From Tetrahymena elliotti 4EA (taxonomy: Eukaryota; Ciliophora; Oligohymenophorea; Hymenostomatida; Tetrahymenidae), in NCBI GenBank assembly GCA_000231825.2, contig JH720356.1, forward strand, positions 42,250 to 106,249: a stretch of 64,000 nt of DNA. Reading direction: 5' to 3'. A program made the translations under genes and the position numbers. Of the stretch, positions 1 to 12,273 are shown one piece after another; the stretch's first letter is position 1; the number at the start of each line of letters is the position of its first letter. The notes under the pieces are model-generated. The model had not been told where the DNA came from, made no database searches, and was given only the letters and a program-made list of their open reading frames with translations.

Positions 1-99
1 TTTCTTCTTCTTTTTTCTACATTTCTAATCTCATTTCTTCTTCTTTTTTCTACATTTCTAATCTCATTTCTTCTTCTTTTTTCTACATTTCTAATTTCA
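1..99 (-). repeat. 33-bp tandem repeat, three copies, coding
   Basis: Three consecutive 33-bp units (1-33, 34-66, 67-99). The first two are identical and the third differs by one base near its end. On the minus strand, in the frame of the surrounding gene, each unit encodes the 11-residue heptad-like repeat LEMQKKEEEMR, with TAG read as glutamine. The array continues to the window edge, so the true copy number is unknown. Confidence 0.9.
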
Positions 100-596
100 C
101 TTATTCAATTAACTGATCCTTCTGTGACAAAATTTGCTTTAAATTGGTTATTTGGTTTTCTTTTTCTTCCTTTTTTTAAGAATCATAAGTTGAAATATTA
201 TTCTTTTTTAAATAGTTTTTTAAAAACATAAGTTATAGACCCTTTTTATGTTTATTCATAGGTAACATATTTTTTATATTTCTTTGTTTTTATTTAGATT
301 GGTAATATTAGGTATAAATGAAAACTTGATTCTTTTAATTAGTAATTAAATTTTTTTTATTATGAATTAAAAACAATTATAATTAATATAAAAGTTTAAT
401 TTTATATTACAGCATCATTTGATCCATCACCTTTTTGAGAAGAATTAGAAGAACTAGTTTCATCTGGCTTTTTTTATAGCTGTACAAATTGCGGTTATAA
501 TTATATTTGGTCACATTCAGCTACTTAAGGCTGACTTTCTTCACTTGAGTGATATGTTTTAGACTCTTCTTCAATTTGTTCTAGTTAGTCGCTCAT
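1..596 (-). CDS. Coiled-coil protein, N-terminal part (runs off the left edge)
   Basis: Exon 1 (596-411) starts at ATG 596-594 and encodes 62 acidic, Q/S-rich residues (MSDQLEQIEEESK at the start) up to a GT donor. An AT-rich intron follows, taken here as 410-242. Acceptor AGs at 243-242 or 204-203 both keep phase, so the junction is uncertain. Exon 2 holds a short LisH-like stretch (NYLKKNNISTYDSQ), a basic/acidic coiled coil and then the 11-residue tandem repeat, which reaches base 1 with no stop. The LisH resemblance is weak. The coiled-coil prediction rests on the Leu/Met/Glu/Lys/Gln pattern. No function can be named and the C-terminus is missing. Confidence 0.6.
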
Positions 597-2201
597 TTAG
601 TTGATTTATTTTTTAGTTTTTTTAAATATTGATATTTGTTTTTGATTTTGTTTTTTAATTAATAATGTTTTTATAAAAAGTTATTACTTACTCGTTTTTA
701 ATTCATTACTCTCTAACTAAATTATTGGTTTGAGATTGAATTATTAAAAAAAATTAAATAATCAAATAAGAAAAATATAATGATACTTTAAAGATACAAT
801 TAAAATAATCTATTTACAAAAATCAAATAAGATAAAATAGTAAAGAAACTTTAAAGATACAACAAAAATAAACTTATTTCTTTTTATTGTTTTATATCTT
901 TTCTACATTAAAATATTTTTTAAATCATGTTTTAGTTAATGTAAAAATATTTTATTTATAATATTATGAATTAAAATCATAGTTATTTAAAAATCTTTGT
1001 AATAAAAAAAATTGTAGCCATATTTAAAATTCCTCAGCAAAATCTTTTATAGAAAAATTTATCTATTTTTCTTATCTGAATAATTTTTTGAATTACTATT
1101 TCATAATTTGTTTATCATTTAGTAAACCGTCTCCACGCATGTTTAAGAGGCACTTTAATATAAGGAGAATTTGAATTTAAGCATAATTTTATACTATGAT
1201 AGATATTGATAGATTGTGTTTTTTTAGTTAGTTAGTTAGTCATTTTTTTAAGTATTTTATCATTATAAAAGCTTTATTTAGTATTATTTTTAAATTTTAA
1301 TTAATGATAATGATAATTATATTTAGCTAATAAATTGTAATCACTAGCATATCATTAAATTCGAATTTAAGCCAATAAATATTTAAACAATTATTAATAC
1401 ATACAAATATTTTAATAAAAATATTATTTGAAGAAAAATAAAATAATGCACAAAAAATTAATTTAAAATTTACAAAAATTTTAAAAAAGTAATTTCTATT
1501 TATTATACAGACTTTTATTTTAAAATAATTTCAAATGATTTATAAATTTAATAATTAACCTGATTATTGGTTTTATTCTTGAGTTTAATGTTCTATTATT
1601 CTTTTGGGGCTCGCGGTAGTAATTTATAATATATTATTCAATATTTCTTTTTTTAAAATAATAAAGATTTAATTTAATTAAATAAGAAAAAGAAAAATAA
1701 CATTTCATATAAAATTTGTTGAAAGATAAATTCTTTCGATTTTATTTAAAATATTTTCAAAATTAATACATTAAAAATAAAATATTAATATTAATTAAAA
1801 AAGTATACAAACATAAATATTAAATTAAATTATTTGTTAATTTTAAAATTTAATTTTTTATTTTTAAATCTTACGAGTTGCCAGCTATAAAAAAAAATGC
1901 GGCAACTAGCAATAATAAATTTCAATAAAAAATAGATTCTAAATACGTTCATTCGTTGTTTGATTGTTTGCTTGCTTAATTTTTTATTAGATTTGTTTGC
2001 TTTTTTATTTATTTTCAAAGCTATTTTGCTATCAAAAAAATAAAGAAGAAATCTTTTATTACTTTTGATGGATAACTTTGTTTGATAGTTGAGGAGATTT
2101 TTGTAAGAAAAAAAATCAAAAATAAATTTTGAATTATTAAATAATCTGTTTTAGTATTTATTTAAAGCAAAAGTATAATTTAGTTAAGCAGACCCTAAAA
2201 A
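597..2201. other. AT-rich intergenic stretch
   Basis: About 1.6 kb between two divergently oriented genes. I see no supported gene. Two small islands of higher GC (around 1124-1160 and 1603-1621) and one short inverted repeat (1876-1907) stand out. Minus-strand open frames here (for example from 2018 down to about 1640) are low-complexity F/I/K/N/L and are expected by chance when only TGA is a stop. Confidence 0.6.
1876..1907. repeat. Short perfect inverted repeat (7-bp arms)
   Basis: AGTTGCC at 1876-1882 pairs with GGCAACT at 1901-1907 across an 18-nt A-rich loop, in otherwise AT-rich intergenic DNA. A role is unknown and it may be chance. Confidence 0.5.
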
Positions 2202-2880
2202 ATGAATAATAATATTGGTAAAGAAGAAGAACTTCTTGCAGAAGATCTCAAAAAGCTCTTTTAACTCTTAAAATGTAAGCATAAAATTTAATTCTTTTTT
2301 ATTTTCTTTTCTAAGATTTGCATTACTTTTTATTATGCATAAATTAATCTAAATATTTATATTAGCTGAAAAACCTTAAGGAGGTGGTAATAATGATGAA
2401 ATTGATAAGTCTACCATGATGGCTTTGATGCTTTACTTAGATTTATAAAAACAAGAACCTGAATTTTTCGATTATGTGAAAGAAAAAATTAATTCTCAAA
2501 CATCTATCAATGAAAAAACATTTATAGATATTCTTTTAAAACCAGAAATCAGCTTCTAGGGGTTATAAACTGAAAAGATGGCTTGTGTAATTCAAATTAA
2601 TTATTTTCTATAACAAATTTAGTTATCAAAATTATTAATGTTTAACTCAATTATTTAAAAAAAGTATTTTAAAATTTTGGATGTCAACAAAAAAGGTTCA
2701 TTTTCATATGAAGATTTTATGCAGTTATATAAAGAATCTCCTGAATATAAAAGCATGGATAAAAATTAATAGAAAGAAGTGGATGAATAAATAAAAGAAA
2801 GTTTTATAACAATGCAAAAAGACAACAGATAGGAAATAACTCCAATTGAATTTTACAATATTATCAATTTTAACTAATGA
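2202..2880 (+). CDS. Small protein with a degenerate EF-hand
   Basis: ATG at 2202 is preceded by AT-rich leader. Exon 1 is 2202-2274, the intron is 2275-2365 (GTAAGC...ATTAG, 91 bp), exon 2 is 2366-2880, ending at TGA 2878. The product is 195 residues, helical and K/E/Q/N-rich. Near residue 140 the loop DVNKKGSFSYED resembles an EF-hand loop (D at 1, N at 3, G at 6, hydrophobic at 8) but has K at position 5 and D instead of E at 12, so calcium binding is doubtful. It may be a calmodulin-superfamily relic or a flagellar/cortical EF-hand-type protein. Segment 2587-2622 looks like a 36-nt intron but is in frame and is kept as exon. It converges with the TBC gene. Confidence 0.75.
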
Positions 2881-3475
2881 AAAAATGGGAAAATATAAAA
2901 GCAATTAATTAACTTAATGCATGGAAACAAAATCATTTTCAAGAATTTTATAAGGATAAAAATGTTTAATAATTATATGTATTTTACAATTTTTATTTAG
3001 TCAATTAAGCTTAACTTAGAGTCGTTAAAAACATTTTTACTTTCTTTTTACAAATTTCAACTATTTCATTATTTTTCTATTACATCTTCTATTAGCATCT
3101 GAATTCTATTAAAATGCTTTAATCCATAATTTAATATTTCTTCTTTCTTCATGGCAAAACAATCAATTTGTTTTACTTATTAATCATAATATATTACTGT
3201 TATCATTGTTTTATTAGCTAATTACTATTAATCATTAATTTAATTTGATTATTCCTTATTTGAATTTATATTTATTATTATTTTATTTTTTAGTTAATTT
3301 TTATTGATCAAATTTAATGTTTTTGATCTACAGTTTTTTTGTGCTGATTTTCACTAATAATGCGCATTTATATTAAATTTATATTTTCTTTTGAGAATTA
3401 AGGTTACATTTTTATCTACTAGTTCAGACTATCATTGATAATAATCATCATTGAAAATAATTTTATTGAGATGTT
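2881..3475. other. Intergenic, convergent 3' ends
   Basis: About 600 bp between the stop of the plus-strand EF-hand-like gene and the stop of the minus-strand TBC gene. It should carry both 3' untranslated regions. Nothing else is recognisable. Confidence 0.6.
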
Positions 3476-5163
3476 TCACTCTTAAAATTCAGTAATTTAA
3501 TTTTCTGGGATATCTTCATTTAATTAAAATTCTTTAGACTCAGAATCGAACTTATCTAATATGTGATTGATTTCTTCACTGTCTATAATAATTAAGGCAG
3601 CATCATTGAGCAGATCTTCCCATTTTATACTTTATTAATCTATTTCTTCTTCATCAAAGAATTTTAAATTCTTGCAACTAAAAAACTATAATATTTCGAC
3701 ATTCTCCATTTCAAGAAGTTCTTCTTTATAGAACTCTAAAATTTAAAGGACAACTTTATAAAAGTAAACCCATTTTTGCTAGAATAAATTATCATAAAAT
3801 ATTCCCTGAAAGTATTTACAAAAATTGTATTAACTTAATATTCATTTAAAAAAATTCAAAGATCTTACTGAGTATTTTAATGGGATCATTACTCCAAAAA
3901 TAGAGAATATCCATTATGAACAAAAGTACTAAGTTTGAATATCTTATTCTTACTGTTATTAAATAAAAACTATTCATAAAAATATAATTTAAAATAGTTT
4001 TATTTACAAACCACTAGTATAACTCAGGTAGAAATGCCTCCATAAGCTTATCTATCATTTTACAATGCTTGATAAGACCTGGTAAACCTGATTTTATAAT
4101 AAGGTTAAATTAATTTTTCTTAAATCTATTTATTTTAATTACCATTTTGGTAAATATCTCTAATCTCAAATCTACCAGTAAGCATCTCTAAAAGATAAAA
4201 GGCTATGTATTCCTCTGAATGATATAGAAGAGTGGCTACAACAAAATTCATTCCCTAGACATAACCTACACTAGGGTCAAAAACACTCCAGACAGTTAAA
4301 ACTGTCCTCAAGCTATCTTTATCTAAATAATCTGCATTACCAAAAGTACGAGTAATATCTTTTTCTATTTAAACTTTTTACTTTTCTTCAGCAGAGTTTT
4401 TAGCATTTTCTTTTAATTTTTCATAATCTGACTTTAATTTTACTAACTCCTCTTCCTTATACAAAGTATAAAGCCACTTTAATGCTCTACTACATGTTGT
4501 GGTATTATCTTATAGATTAGAGTCACACTTACATTTAGTTCTATTCGAATTATTGAAAATACTAAAGTTCCAGTTATTTATAGAATTTTTCACTTTGTCT
4601 ATAAAAGAAACTTATTGTCTTTCTATTTTACCATCGCTTTTTATTGTTAGTGATTTATTCTATTTTTTTAAAAATAAAATACCTATGATATCTAATTTAA
4701 CCAGTTAACTTTTTTATGAACAATTAATTTCAACTAAGATCACATTTTACTTAATAATTCTATTAAAGTAGTAAAATTTATTACTTTCTTTTCTGATTAG
4801 TTTGATTTGTTCAGAGATGGTGAGCTATACTAACTTTAAATATCTTAATGGTCTTTAATAGGGCTTGAGTAGTTTGATTTTTTATCCGAACTAACTAGGA
4901 TTCAAGAGTCCCTATTAAAAATAAAAAAATAAACAACAAATTAACAATTTTTTGATGGATAGATTGATGAATAATAGTTTGATACTTAAAATGTGGAGTG
5001 ATTGATAATTTAGGTAACTGAATTTATGAGTTTAATCTTCATATTTTAAATAATAATTATGAAAATTTCATTTCAGAATATAGAATTACTATTCATCATC
5101 ACCTACTAAGTCATCTGAATCTTTTTTACGACTTGTTCCTTTTTCTGTTATAGATTTATTCAT
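3476..5163 (-). CDS. TBC-domain Rab GTPase-activating protein
   Basis: Five exons: 5163-5107, 4911-4143, 4087-4008, 3928-3869 and 3805-3476. The introns (4912-5106, 4088-4142, 3929-4007, 3806-3868) are all GT...AG. Phases close exactly, giving 431 residues. A TBC domain occupies roughly residues 130-370. Both catalytic fingers are visible: the arginine finger IEKDITRT (about residues 201-208) and the glutamine finger in VGYVQGMNF. These are followed by the typical LPGL...ELYQWF and SQWIFSIF blocks. TBC proteins stimulate GTP hydrolysis by Rab GTPases on endomembranes. The intact fingers argue that this one is active; its Rab partner cannot be read from sequence. An acidic, Q-rich tail follows the domain. 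It lies 401 bp downstream of the beta-trefoil gene on the same strand. Confidence 0.93.
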
Positions 5164-5564
5164 TTATAAGTGATACAACCTTAATAATTATTTAAAATTT
5201 AATTGTAAATTAAGTTGATTATGCTTTTTTCGCAAAAATTTAAGCAGTAAATAAATAAAGAGTTGATTATCAGGAAATGTTAATAATATTTGTAGTTTTG
5301 GTAAGAAAAGATTAAATTTTGGATTATTTTAATTGGTTTAATAAAAGTTATTGAAATTGTTTATAATTAATAATAAATTATAATTCTACTTTCTTTCGCG
5401 TGTTCATTTTGCTAAAAAATTTTAAACTAAAAGTTTTGAGAATAGAGTAAATCAATAATAGCATATTTAAAATATATAAAACTTATAACAAAGTTAACTA
5501 TTTTTATTTCTATTTGACAACAATTTTAATATATTATTCTATATTATTCAGTATTTATCTAAAA
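5164..5564. other. Intergenic spacer
   Basis: About 400 bp separating the start of the TBC gene from the stop of the beta-trefoil gene (both minus strand). It presumably holds the TBC promoter. No motif is recognised. Confidence 0.5.
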
Positions 5565-6623
5565 TCATAAATAAATAACTTCAAATTGTTAGTTTAATTG
5601 GCAGTTTTTATGGAATTGAATTACATTAGCTCCACAATTATAAGAATCTCCTTCAATGTCTAAATATTTTTTAGAATGGTATGGTTTAATGTGGAAATTT
5701 CCATTTATAAGGACTTGGAATATAAATCTCTAATGATTATTTTTACTAAAAGGAAGTAATTCATCTTAAATTAATTTACCTCCATCGCTTATTCTTTCAT
5801 CTAAGATTGTTAAATATAAATTACTTTCTACACATCTGACATAATAAACACCTTCCTAGTAATTAGGCTCATTAACTACAAGAGAAGTTTTTGTTTATAG
5901 TATATGATTAAGTTATTTTGGTTTGGCATTTTATTGAATTAGTTTTTCAATAGGCTATTCTATTTCTACCCTTTCTAAAACAAATTTTTAATTATTTTTA
6001 TTGTTTTAGCTCCATTAGACAATTTATCCATTCTTTATTTTAGAATGTTCAAAAACATCAAAGTAAAGATTGCTGTGAGCACATTTAATGTTAACAGGGA
6101 TATTTGGTACCAACTAAAATTTTGCTTATTAGCAAATATCATTAACTAAGAATTTTTCTTCATTCATGTCAAACATCCTAAAGGATTCTTTTAGAGTAAA
6201 TAATTAGTTTCCATAACCATAGGAGAAATGATTGGCTGTTAAACTCATACTATCAGACTATTAGGATTAAATAACTTCAAGAACCTTGTCAGAGCCTTTT
6301 TGTTAAATTATATAGCATCCATTAGGCAGCTCAATAAATTAAAATTTTTATTCATTTATATTAGAATAATTAGTTTGAACTAATTTGTTTCCTTTCACAG
6401 TTAAAAGCAATTCGCTTCTAAGATTTGCTATGTAATAATAATTTTTTGTCATATCCATATCATCTTCTACTTAGTACAAGATAAATATCTGCTCTTCGTT
6501 TTCTGTAATTTAACTCATCAACACCTCTGAATTTACAAGAACAGAAGCATCTTTGATTTAAATAGCTTAATTGTAATTTTTAGAAGTAATAAGAAGCTTT
6601 TTCTGTGAGATAAGACCAGACAT
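5565..6623 (-). CDS. Ricin-type beta-trefoil (lectin-like) protein
   Basis: Single exon from ATG 6623-6621 to TGA 5567-5565, 352 residues, with no intron and no signal peptide. Two QxW-type blocks of the ricin B fold are visible, one around residue 225 (NGQIVQWSQNNKNNQ) and one at the very C-terminus (GANVIQFHKNCQLNQQF). Each is preceded by a YLDIEGDS-like or LYFDVFEH strand typical of trefoil subdomains. The N-terminal half has similar strand spacing, so two or more trefoil units are plausible. The fold usually binds sugars but also occurs in non-lectin roles such as inositol-phosphate receptors. The aromatic of the last QxW is Phe. The substrate is unknown and the location is probably cytosolic. 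Confidence 0.8.
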
Positions 6624-7604
6624 GATTTAGTTTCCTAATTATAGGTATATTTATATTTTATTTTTATTACTACGTAATTAGTGTACAAAAAATTTTATTT
6701 AAGATTGTAATTAATGTTTGATATATTTATTATCCCTAATAAAATTAATTGATCTCTTTGATATTTAATTGGTCTGGTGTAACAAGTTTGGTAAAGAATG
6801 AAATATCTTTAATATACATATCAGAATACTAAAATATCTTTTGTAATATAAAAATTAATTAATCATCATAAAATATCCTAAAAATTTATCCATTTATTTT
6901 AAAGAAAATGGAATTTAAATAACCAGTTAAAATAGAAATAAAATAAACTGATCAAGTAAATAAATTAAACAATCTAATTCTTACTTTAATAAAAAACTCT
7001 TGTTTGTTTAGAGAAGTATCTTATATTTATAATTTGAAAAAACTTTGTTTTTTTACTTAAAAAATTTTTTTTCCAAAAACCCAATAATTTTCTCTTTTGA
7101 ATTCAAGAACCTCCTTAAAATTTATATAAATTTTTTTTAATTTTATAATAAATTAAATCCTTAATCAAGGTAATTTAATTGTTTTGTGTAAAGAAATAAT
7201 AATAAATTAAAAAGTAAAAAAATATTAGCAAATTATTTCCTAAAGTAAAAAATATCAATTTTGAAAGACAATAATGACCTCTTTATTTCGAATGGAATAA
7301 AGAAATAAAAATAAGAGAAAAAGTTATTGAAATATGTAATATTTATAAATAAAAATAAACGATGAAGATTAGAAATAAAAGTGAGGAAATGAATGAACGA
7401 CAAATATAAAATATGAAAAAAAAATTTGAAATATATAATTAAAAGTCTTAGTTTAAAAATAGAATTATTTATTATAATTATAATATATTTATTTATTTAT
7501 ATATATATATTTTGATGATGATTAAAACAATATTTTAAACAAATCTGTTTAATTCAATGACTCATTTTAGATGATAAGAGTCTAAGATGTACACTATGCT
7601 GCAT
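6624..7604. other. AT-rich intergenic stretch
   Basis: About 1 kb upstream of the beta-trefoil gene and downstream of the PWWP gene. It contains a short (AT)n run near 7494-7512. No gene or other motif is recognised. Confidence 0.6.
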
Positions 7605-10600
7605 TCAAGAAATAGCCTCTTCTTTGACTACCTTCTACAAAGACTAAACTGATTAGATGTCTTATTCTAATATTTAGTTATTTTTTGAGGAGTAGTCATT
7701 TTGGTTGTTAATTTCTCTTAGAGTCTCACTTATACTTAAATTAAAAATGTCATTATTCATACTTTGGTTCATGCTAGTGCTTGTTAAGCTATTTATAGTA
7801 GTATTGGTGGAGTTATTAGGATTATTATTATAAAATTACTCATTTTTATTTTTCCTATGATCTTTTTTGGCAGTAGATTCATTTTCTTTATCGGCATAAC
7901 TTTGTTTAGATGGAGGACTCATGATTGTTTACCTTAAGGAAGGTTCTATTTTGATTTACTAATTTTATTATGATTTACTTGATCTACTCAAATATTAAAC
8001 AGATGAATGAGAGCTAAATTCAAATGATTCGTTATTGTCTTCTATTTTAATAGCTTGTTCAGCTCCTTGACAGAATTTCTTTTGAATTTCTTCTTCTCTG
8101 GTCACATTATATTTTTCTCCACGAACACGAGAATAATCATGGAGATATTTTATAATTTTTTTATCTAGAGTGGTCATGGTACGTTATATCATACTTAAAA
8201 CATATTAAAAATTTCTTTTAGTACTTTCCTAGATTGTCAGTAGAGCATCATAAATTTATTCAAGAATCATTGAGTATTCACCTTAATAAATTTATTCAAT
8301 AGGGATTGCTTTTAGCTTATGAACGCAATCTACTATTTCACAAAGCCACATATCTTTTTCATTTTCATAGTAAGTTTTATTTTTAATTTTCATCTCAAGC
8401 ATAGGAAGTATCTTATTCTTCATTTAGTTGTAAACTTCACATTTTTATTGTTTACTTGATTATGGTGATAGCTTAAAAGAACTGTTATTAGATATTTACA
8501 AGTTATTTTATCCTGAATTTTGTTTTGTTACAAATAATGGAGAAGGAATAATAATAGAATGGTTTGTTTATTGTGAACTGTTTTAATTTCCAAATGATGG
8601 AGGAGGTTAAACTGAATTCTATATCCCGCTTGAAAATAGGTTTTAGCTATTTTATAATTAGTGGCCTTAAGAGAATGTTAAAACATCACTTTATGATAAA
8701 AAATCTCCCTATTACTTTAAGTTATATATTTGAGAGTTTACGGATCCTTGTGATTGCACTGATAGGAGCTAATCTTAAGATGAAGGAACTCCAAAGGATA
8801 ATATACTACTTTGGTTTGCCATATTACTGCTCATGCCCATTGTATTCTATAAGTTAGTTTAGAGGCAATTAAGTTCTTATTTAGCTTAGTTTATGAGACA
8901 ATTATTTGCTTGAGACTAAGATCCAAAAATAGAATTTTTGTTATTAGTTACTTGTTAATTTTATAAATTTTTGATTTAATTTGTGATATTACTTAAAACA
9001 TCAATGCCACTATTTTAACTATCAGTGGATGTTGAATTAGAAGCAAATAAATTATTAAATTTGATATTGTTTTAATTAGTAACAAGTGACTTTCCTTGGT
9101 GCTGGCCATCGAATAATTATAGAGTATTTTGATTATTGTTTTATAATTTTTATGAATAAAAATCAAACTGTGATTGGGTGACACCTCCAGATTTAAGAGC
9201 ATTTAATAGAATTTGTTACTATTAATTGAAAGAAAGCACTTACTTATTTTCTTCTGGATGAATAGCTAGATTTAACTCATCTTGATCATCAAAATATTTT
9301 TTATCTTTGTTTCCAAATGGACTGTTATTCAAAGAGAAAATTTACTACTATGCATTATTTTCATTATTTTCATTAGAAATGAATAAATTATTAGTGCCTA
9401 AACCTTAGAATGTGTTATTATTGAAAATTTGTTAGCTGGAACTTGGAGCTAATAAATTACTTAATAAATTGCTGTTTGAAATATTCTAAAAAATTCCTTT
9501 TTAAACCTCATCATTTAAATTCAAGATATTGTTATTAGATTCCCCAAAACTTTTTTGCCCAAATTCAGGACTTTCTAATAAATGTTGGTTATTATTGTTT
9601 ATTAAATTATCAATATTATCATAATTGGTGTATTCTTCTCCATAGAGTCCTTTAGAAATTTATTTTTCGTTTGGGAAAAAAAGGTTTAGTTAAGAAGATT
9701 TAGTGTCATCTTAATGTTGGTTGTTGCCATCTTTACTTTTCTTTTTTGAAGCACTTTTTCTTTGGCCTTTGCTCTTATTATTGGCTTTTCTTTCAGGTGA
9801 AGCTTCTTCCTACTTGATATCTTTATCTTAACTATTAGATCCTGATTTACTGGATTTAGAATTTTCGCTTTGTTTTTTTTCATTCTTTTTCTATGAAACT
9901 CTTGTCTTCAAAGTAGAAGAGGTTGAACTGGAAGTTGGAGCAATTTTCTAATTTGATTTTTTCTAAATTTTTTTTTTACCCTCCAAATTTGTTTAGGAAG
10001 ATGAAGAAATTTCCCTCTTTTTCTATTTAGAATCTTTTTCTTCTTCATCTTCTTCTTTGCTAGAGTTTTTGCCTTTTTTCTATGGTTTCTAATTTTCTTT
10101 CATATCTTCACTAGATTTCAGTGATTGTTTTTCTTGCAATCTAGTAGTCTTTTTGTTGGCATTAATCTTACTCACAGCTTAATTCACTTCTTTGGTGTTT
10201 TGAGTTGCTTTTTGTTAATTTTTCAAATTCACTTTAGATTCCTGAAGAGTTTTTTTTCCTTTTAGAATGACAGAGTTTTTAGAAGTTTCTTAAGCAATTT
10301 GTTGATTTTGATCATTTTAATTTTGTGATGGTTTTGACTAGGATCTAGTTGGGGTTCTTTTTCCTTCTAATTTGTTAATTTATTCAATTTGCTGATGCTT
10401 TTTTTCTTGCTTTTCATCAATTTTTACAGCTTTTTTAGAGGGAATATTATTCTATTAAACATGAGAAATAGCTATTTTATTATTTCTATCCTTTGTGCTT
10501 GTTTATGAACTCTTTTAGTTAGCAATTTTTTCTTTTCCATTTTCTAACTAAACTGACTGAGCAGCTGGCATGCTTTTTTTAACCAAAGCTTTGCCTTTGT

Positions 10601-11772
10601 CTGCATTTGATAATTGTAATTTTTTTGATGGTTAAGCTTCTGAGCTTTGAGAAGATTCTTCAAGTGATTGTTAAGAATCAATTTAATTAGTAGATGATAT
10701 CTGACTATGTCTTCTTTTTGTCAAATTAGAAGTTATCCCTTTCTACTTTTGATTAAAAAAAGAAATTGAGATTATGGATTGGTATCTTTCTAATAAACGA
10801 AATTAATAGCTATAATTCGTTAAATTGGTAAATTGGTTGATCAAAAACTTGATTTTTATTTTTAAATTTAATAAATTTAAATTTTAAAATATCTAAACAT
10901 ACCCGCTATCTTAATTTATTTGTGTTTTTGATAATTTTTGATAAGAGTTATAAAATAAATTTAACAATTTGCAATACTTTTGAGCAAATATTTCATACGC
11001 TATTAATTTAAAATTGTTTTATTTAAAAGGTTTTCTACATTTGCATTGTTTGTAGCAGCAGTAGCAGAAGAAGAATTTTATCCTAGTTTAGTCTAATTGC
11101 TTTATGTAGAGCTCTAAACTTTCTTTTACGTTTTCTTTTAATTCGATTAGTCTTCTATTATTTGTCTTGCCTTTTCTAAGGCATCTTCGAATCCCTGCTA
11201 CTTCGATCCCTTAAATTTTTCTAGCCCTTCATCGAAAGTTATGATATCACTCTCATTTTTGTTCTATCTAGAATAGTTAATTGATTTTTTAGATATTAAA
11301 TATCATTTTCTTTAAAAAATAATTGAATAATCAAGAAATCTATTTTGATCATCTTGATCATTTGTTGTAAAGATGAATATAGTTAATTTGTTTTTGGATT
11401 TCATTTTATTGTCTTTAAAAGTTTTATTGAATTAAAGCTAATATCATTTTAATTTATTACATTTCTTAGTCATCTTTGTTTATAAATTAAACATCAAATC
11501 CACCTCCTCTCTTTGTTTGCTTGATCTATTAGAATAAAATTTAAATTTAGATAATATTATTACTGATGATATTGAAAACTAGTAAGTATATTATAAACTA
11601 ATAAATTTATATGAAACCATACTATTAATGTTAAACCATAAAAATTTGTTTTAAATTTCTTTTTATAATGATATTTGCTCTTAAATGAAATTTTATAAAA
11701 ATTTACTTGAGCTGGCCAATAGCACTTGGCTTTTATCCTACAGAATACTATTTAATCTTTGGATAGTATCAT
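7605..11772 (-). CDS. PWWP-domain chromatin-reader-like protein
   Basis: Four exons: 11772-11707, 11525-11461, 11267-11039 and 10745-7605. The introns are 11526-11706, 11268-11460 and 10746-11038; phases close to give about 1,166 residues. Residues 1-100 form a PWWP domain split over three exons: VFCRIKAKCYWPAQ corresponds to the V.AK..GYP.WPA core (aromatic cage side), then a GGGFDVQF strand, and finally GFEDALEKARQIIED. PWWP domains bind methylated histone tails plus DNA. Roughly residues 110-830 are Q/N/K/S-rich and probably disordered, basic first and then N/Q-rich with scattered FG dipeptides. A conserved-looking helical block follows (about residues 885-1010, near MWLCEIVDCVHKLKAIP), perhaps an LEDGF-like integrase-binding or TFIIS-N fold; that is inference. 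The third intron is the least certain junction. Confidence 0.82.
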
Positions 11773-12273
11773 TGACTTATTCTTTTCGGGAAATGTGATA
11801 TTTCAGCAGAAGGAATAGAATATATTTGAAAGTAGAATTACAGTAGTACTTTCTTTTTTTAGATGAAGTTTTAAGTATCTTATTAAATTTATATTTTTTA
11901 TTTGATAATTAATATCTGCCAAAAGAAATATTGCTTGAATATATTATTAGTATTTATTATCAATAATATAGTTGTTATTAGTTTTTATCAAATCTTTTTC
12001 AGATTTGATTTATAAAAAAATCAAATTTGAATTTTGCAAACTCAAATTCTCTTGATCAAAAAATATAATCTTATTAAATTTTGATTAAATATTACATAAA
12101 TCTAAAATAATCGCATAAATTAATCAGAAAATTATGATAAAAAAAGAGTAATTGTCACTTCAACAAAACAGAACAAAAAAGAAAAAATATCCAAAAGAGT
12201 TTTCTATAAAATAATAAAAAAAATAGTTTCAAGTTTTCAAATTTTTATAAACAACAATAATTTTTGTTTTCAT
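11773..12273. other. Intergenic spacer
   Basis: About 500 bp upstream of the PWWP gene and downstream of the coiled-coil gene. It is AT-rich with no recognised motif and probably holds the PWWP promoter. Confidence 0.5.

Noticed and set aside
1830..2018. Minus-strand open frame, longer still when TAA/TAG are read as Gln
   Set aside because: Composition is F/I/K/N/Q only, there is no domain or conserved-looking block, and such lengths are expected by chance with TGA as the sole stop.
8564..8857. Plus-strand open frame of 97 codons
   Set aside because: It is the antisense shadow of the Q/N-rich part of the PWWP gene.
9001..10600. FG-nucleoporin identity for the N/Q-rich, FG-containing stretch
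   Set aside because: FG dipeptides are sparse and irregular, and the same reading frame splices to an N-terminal PWWP domain, which fits a chromatin protein better.
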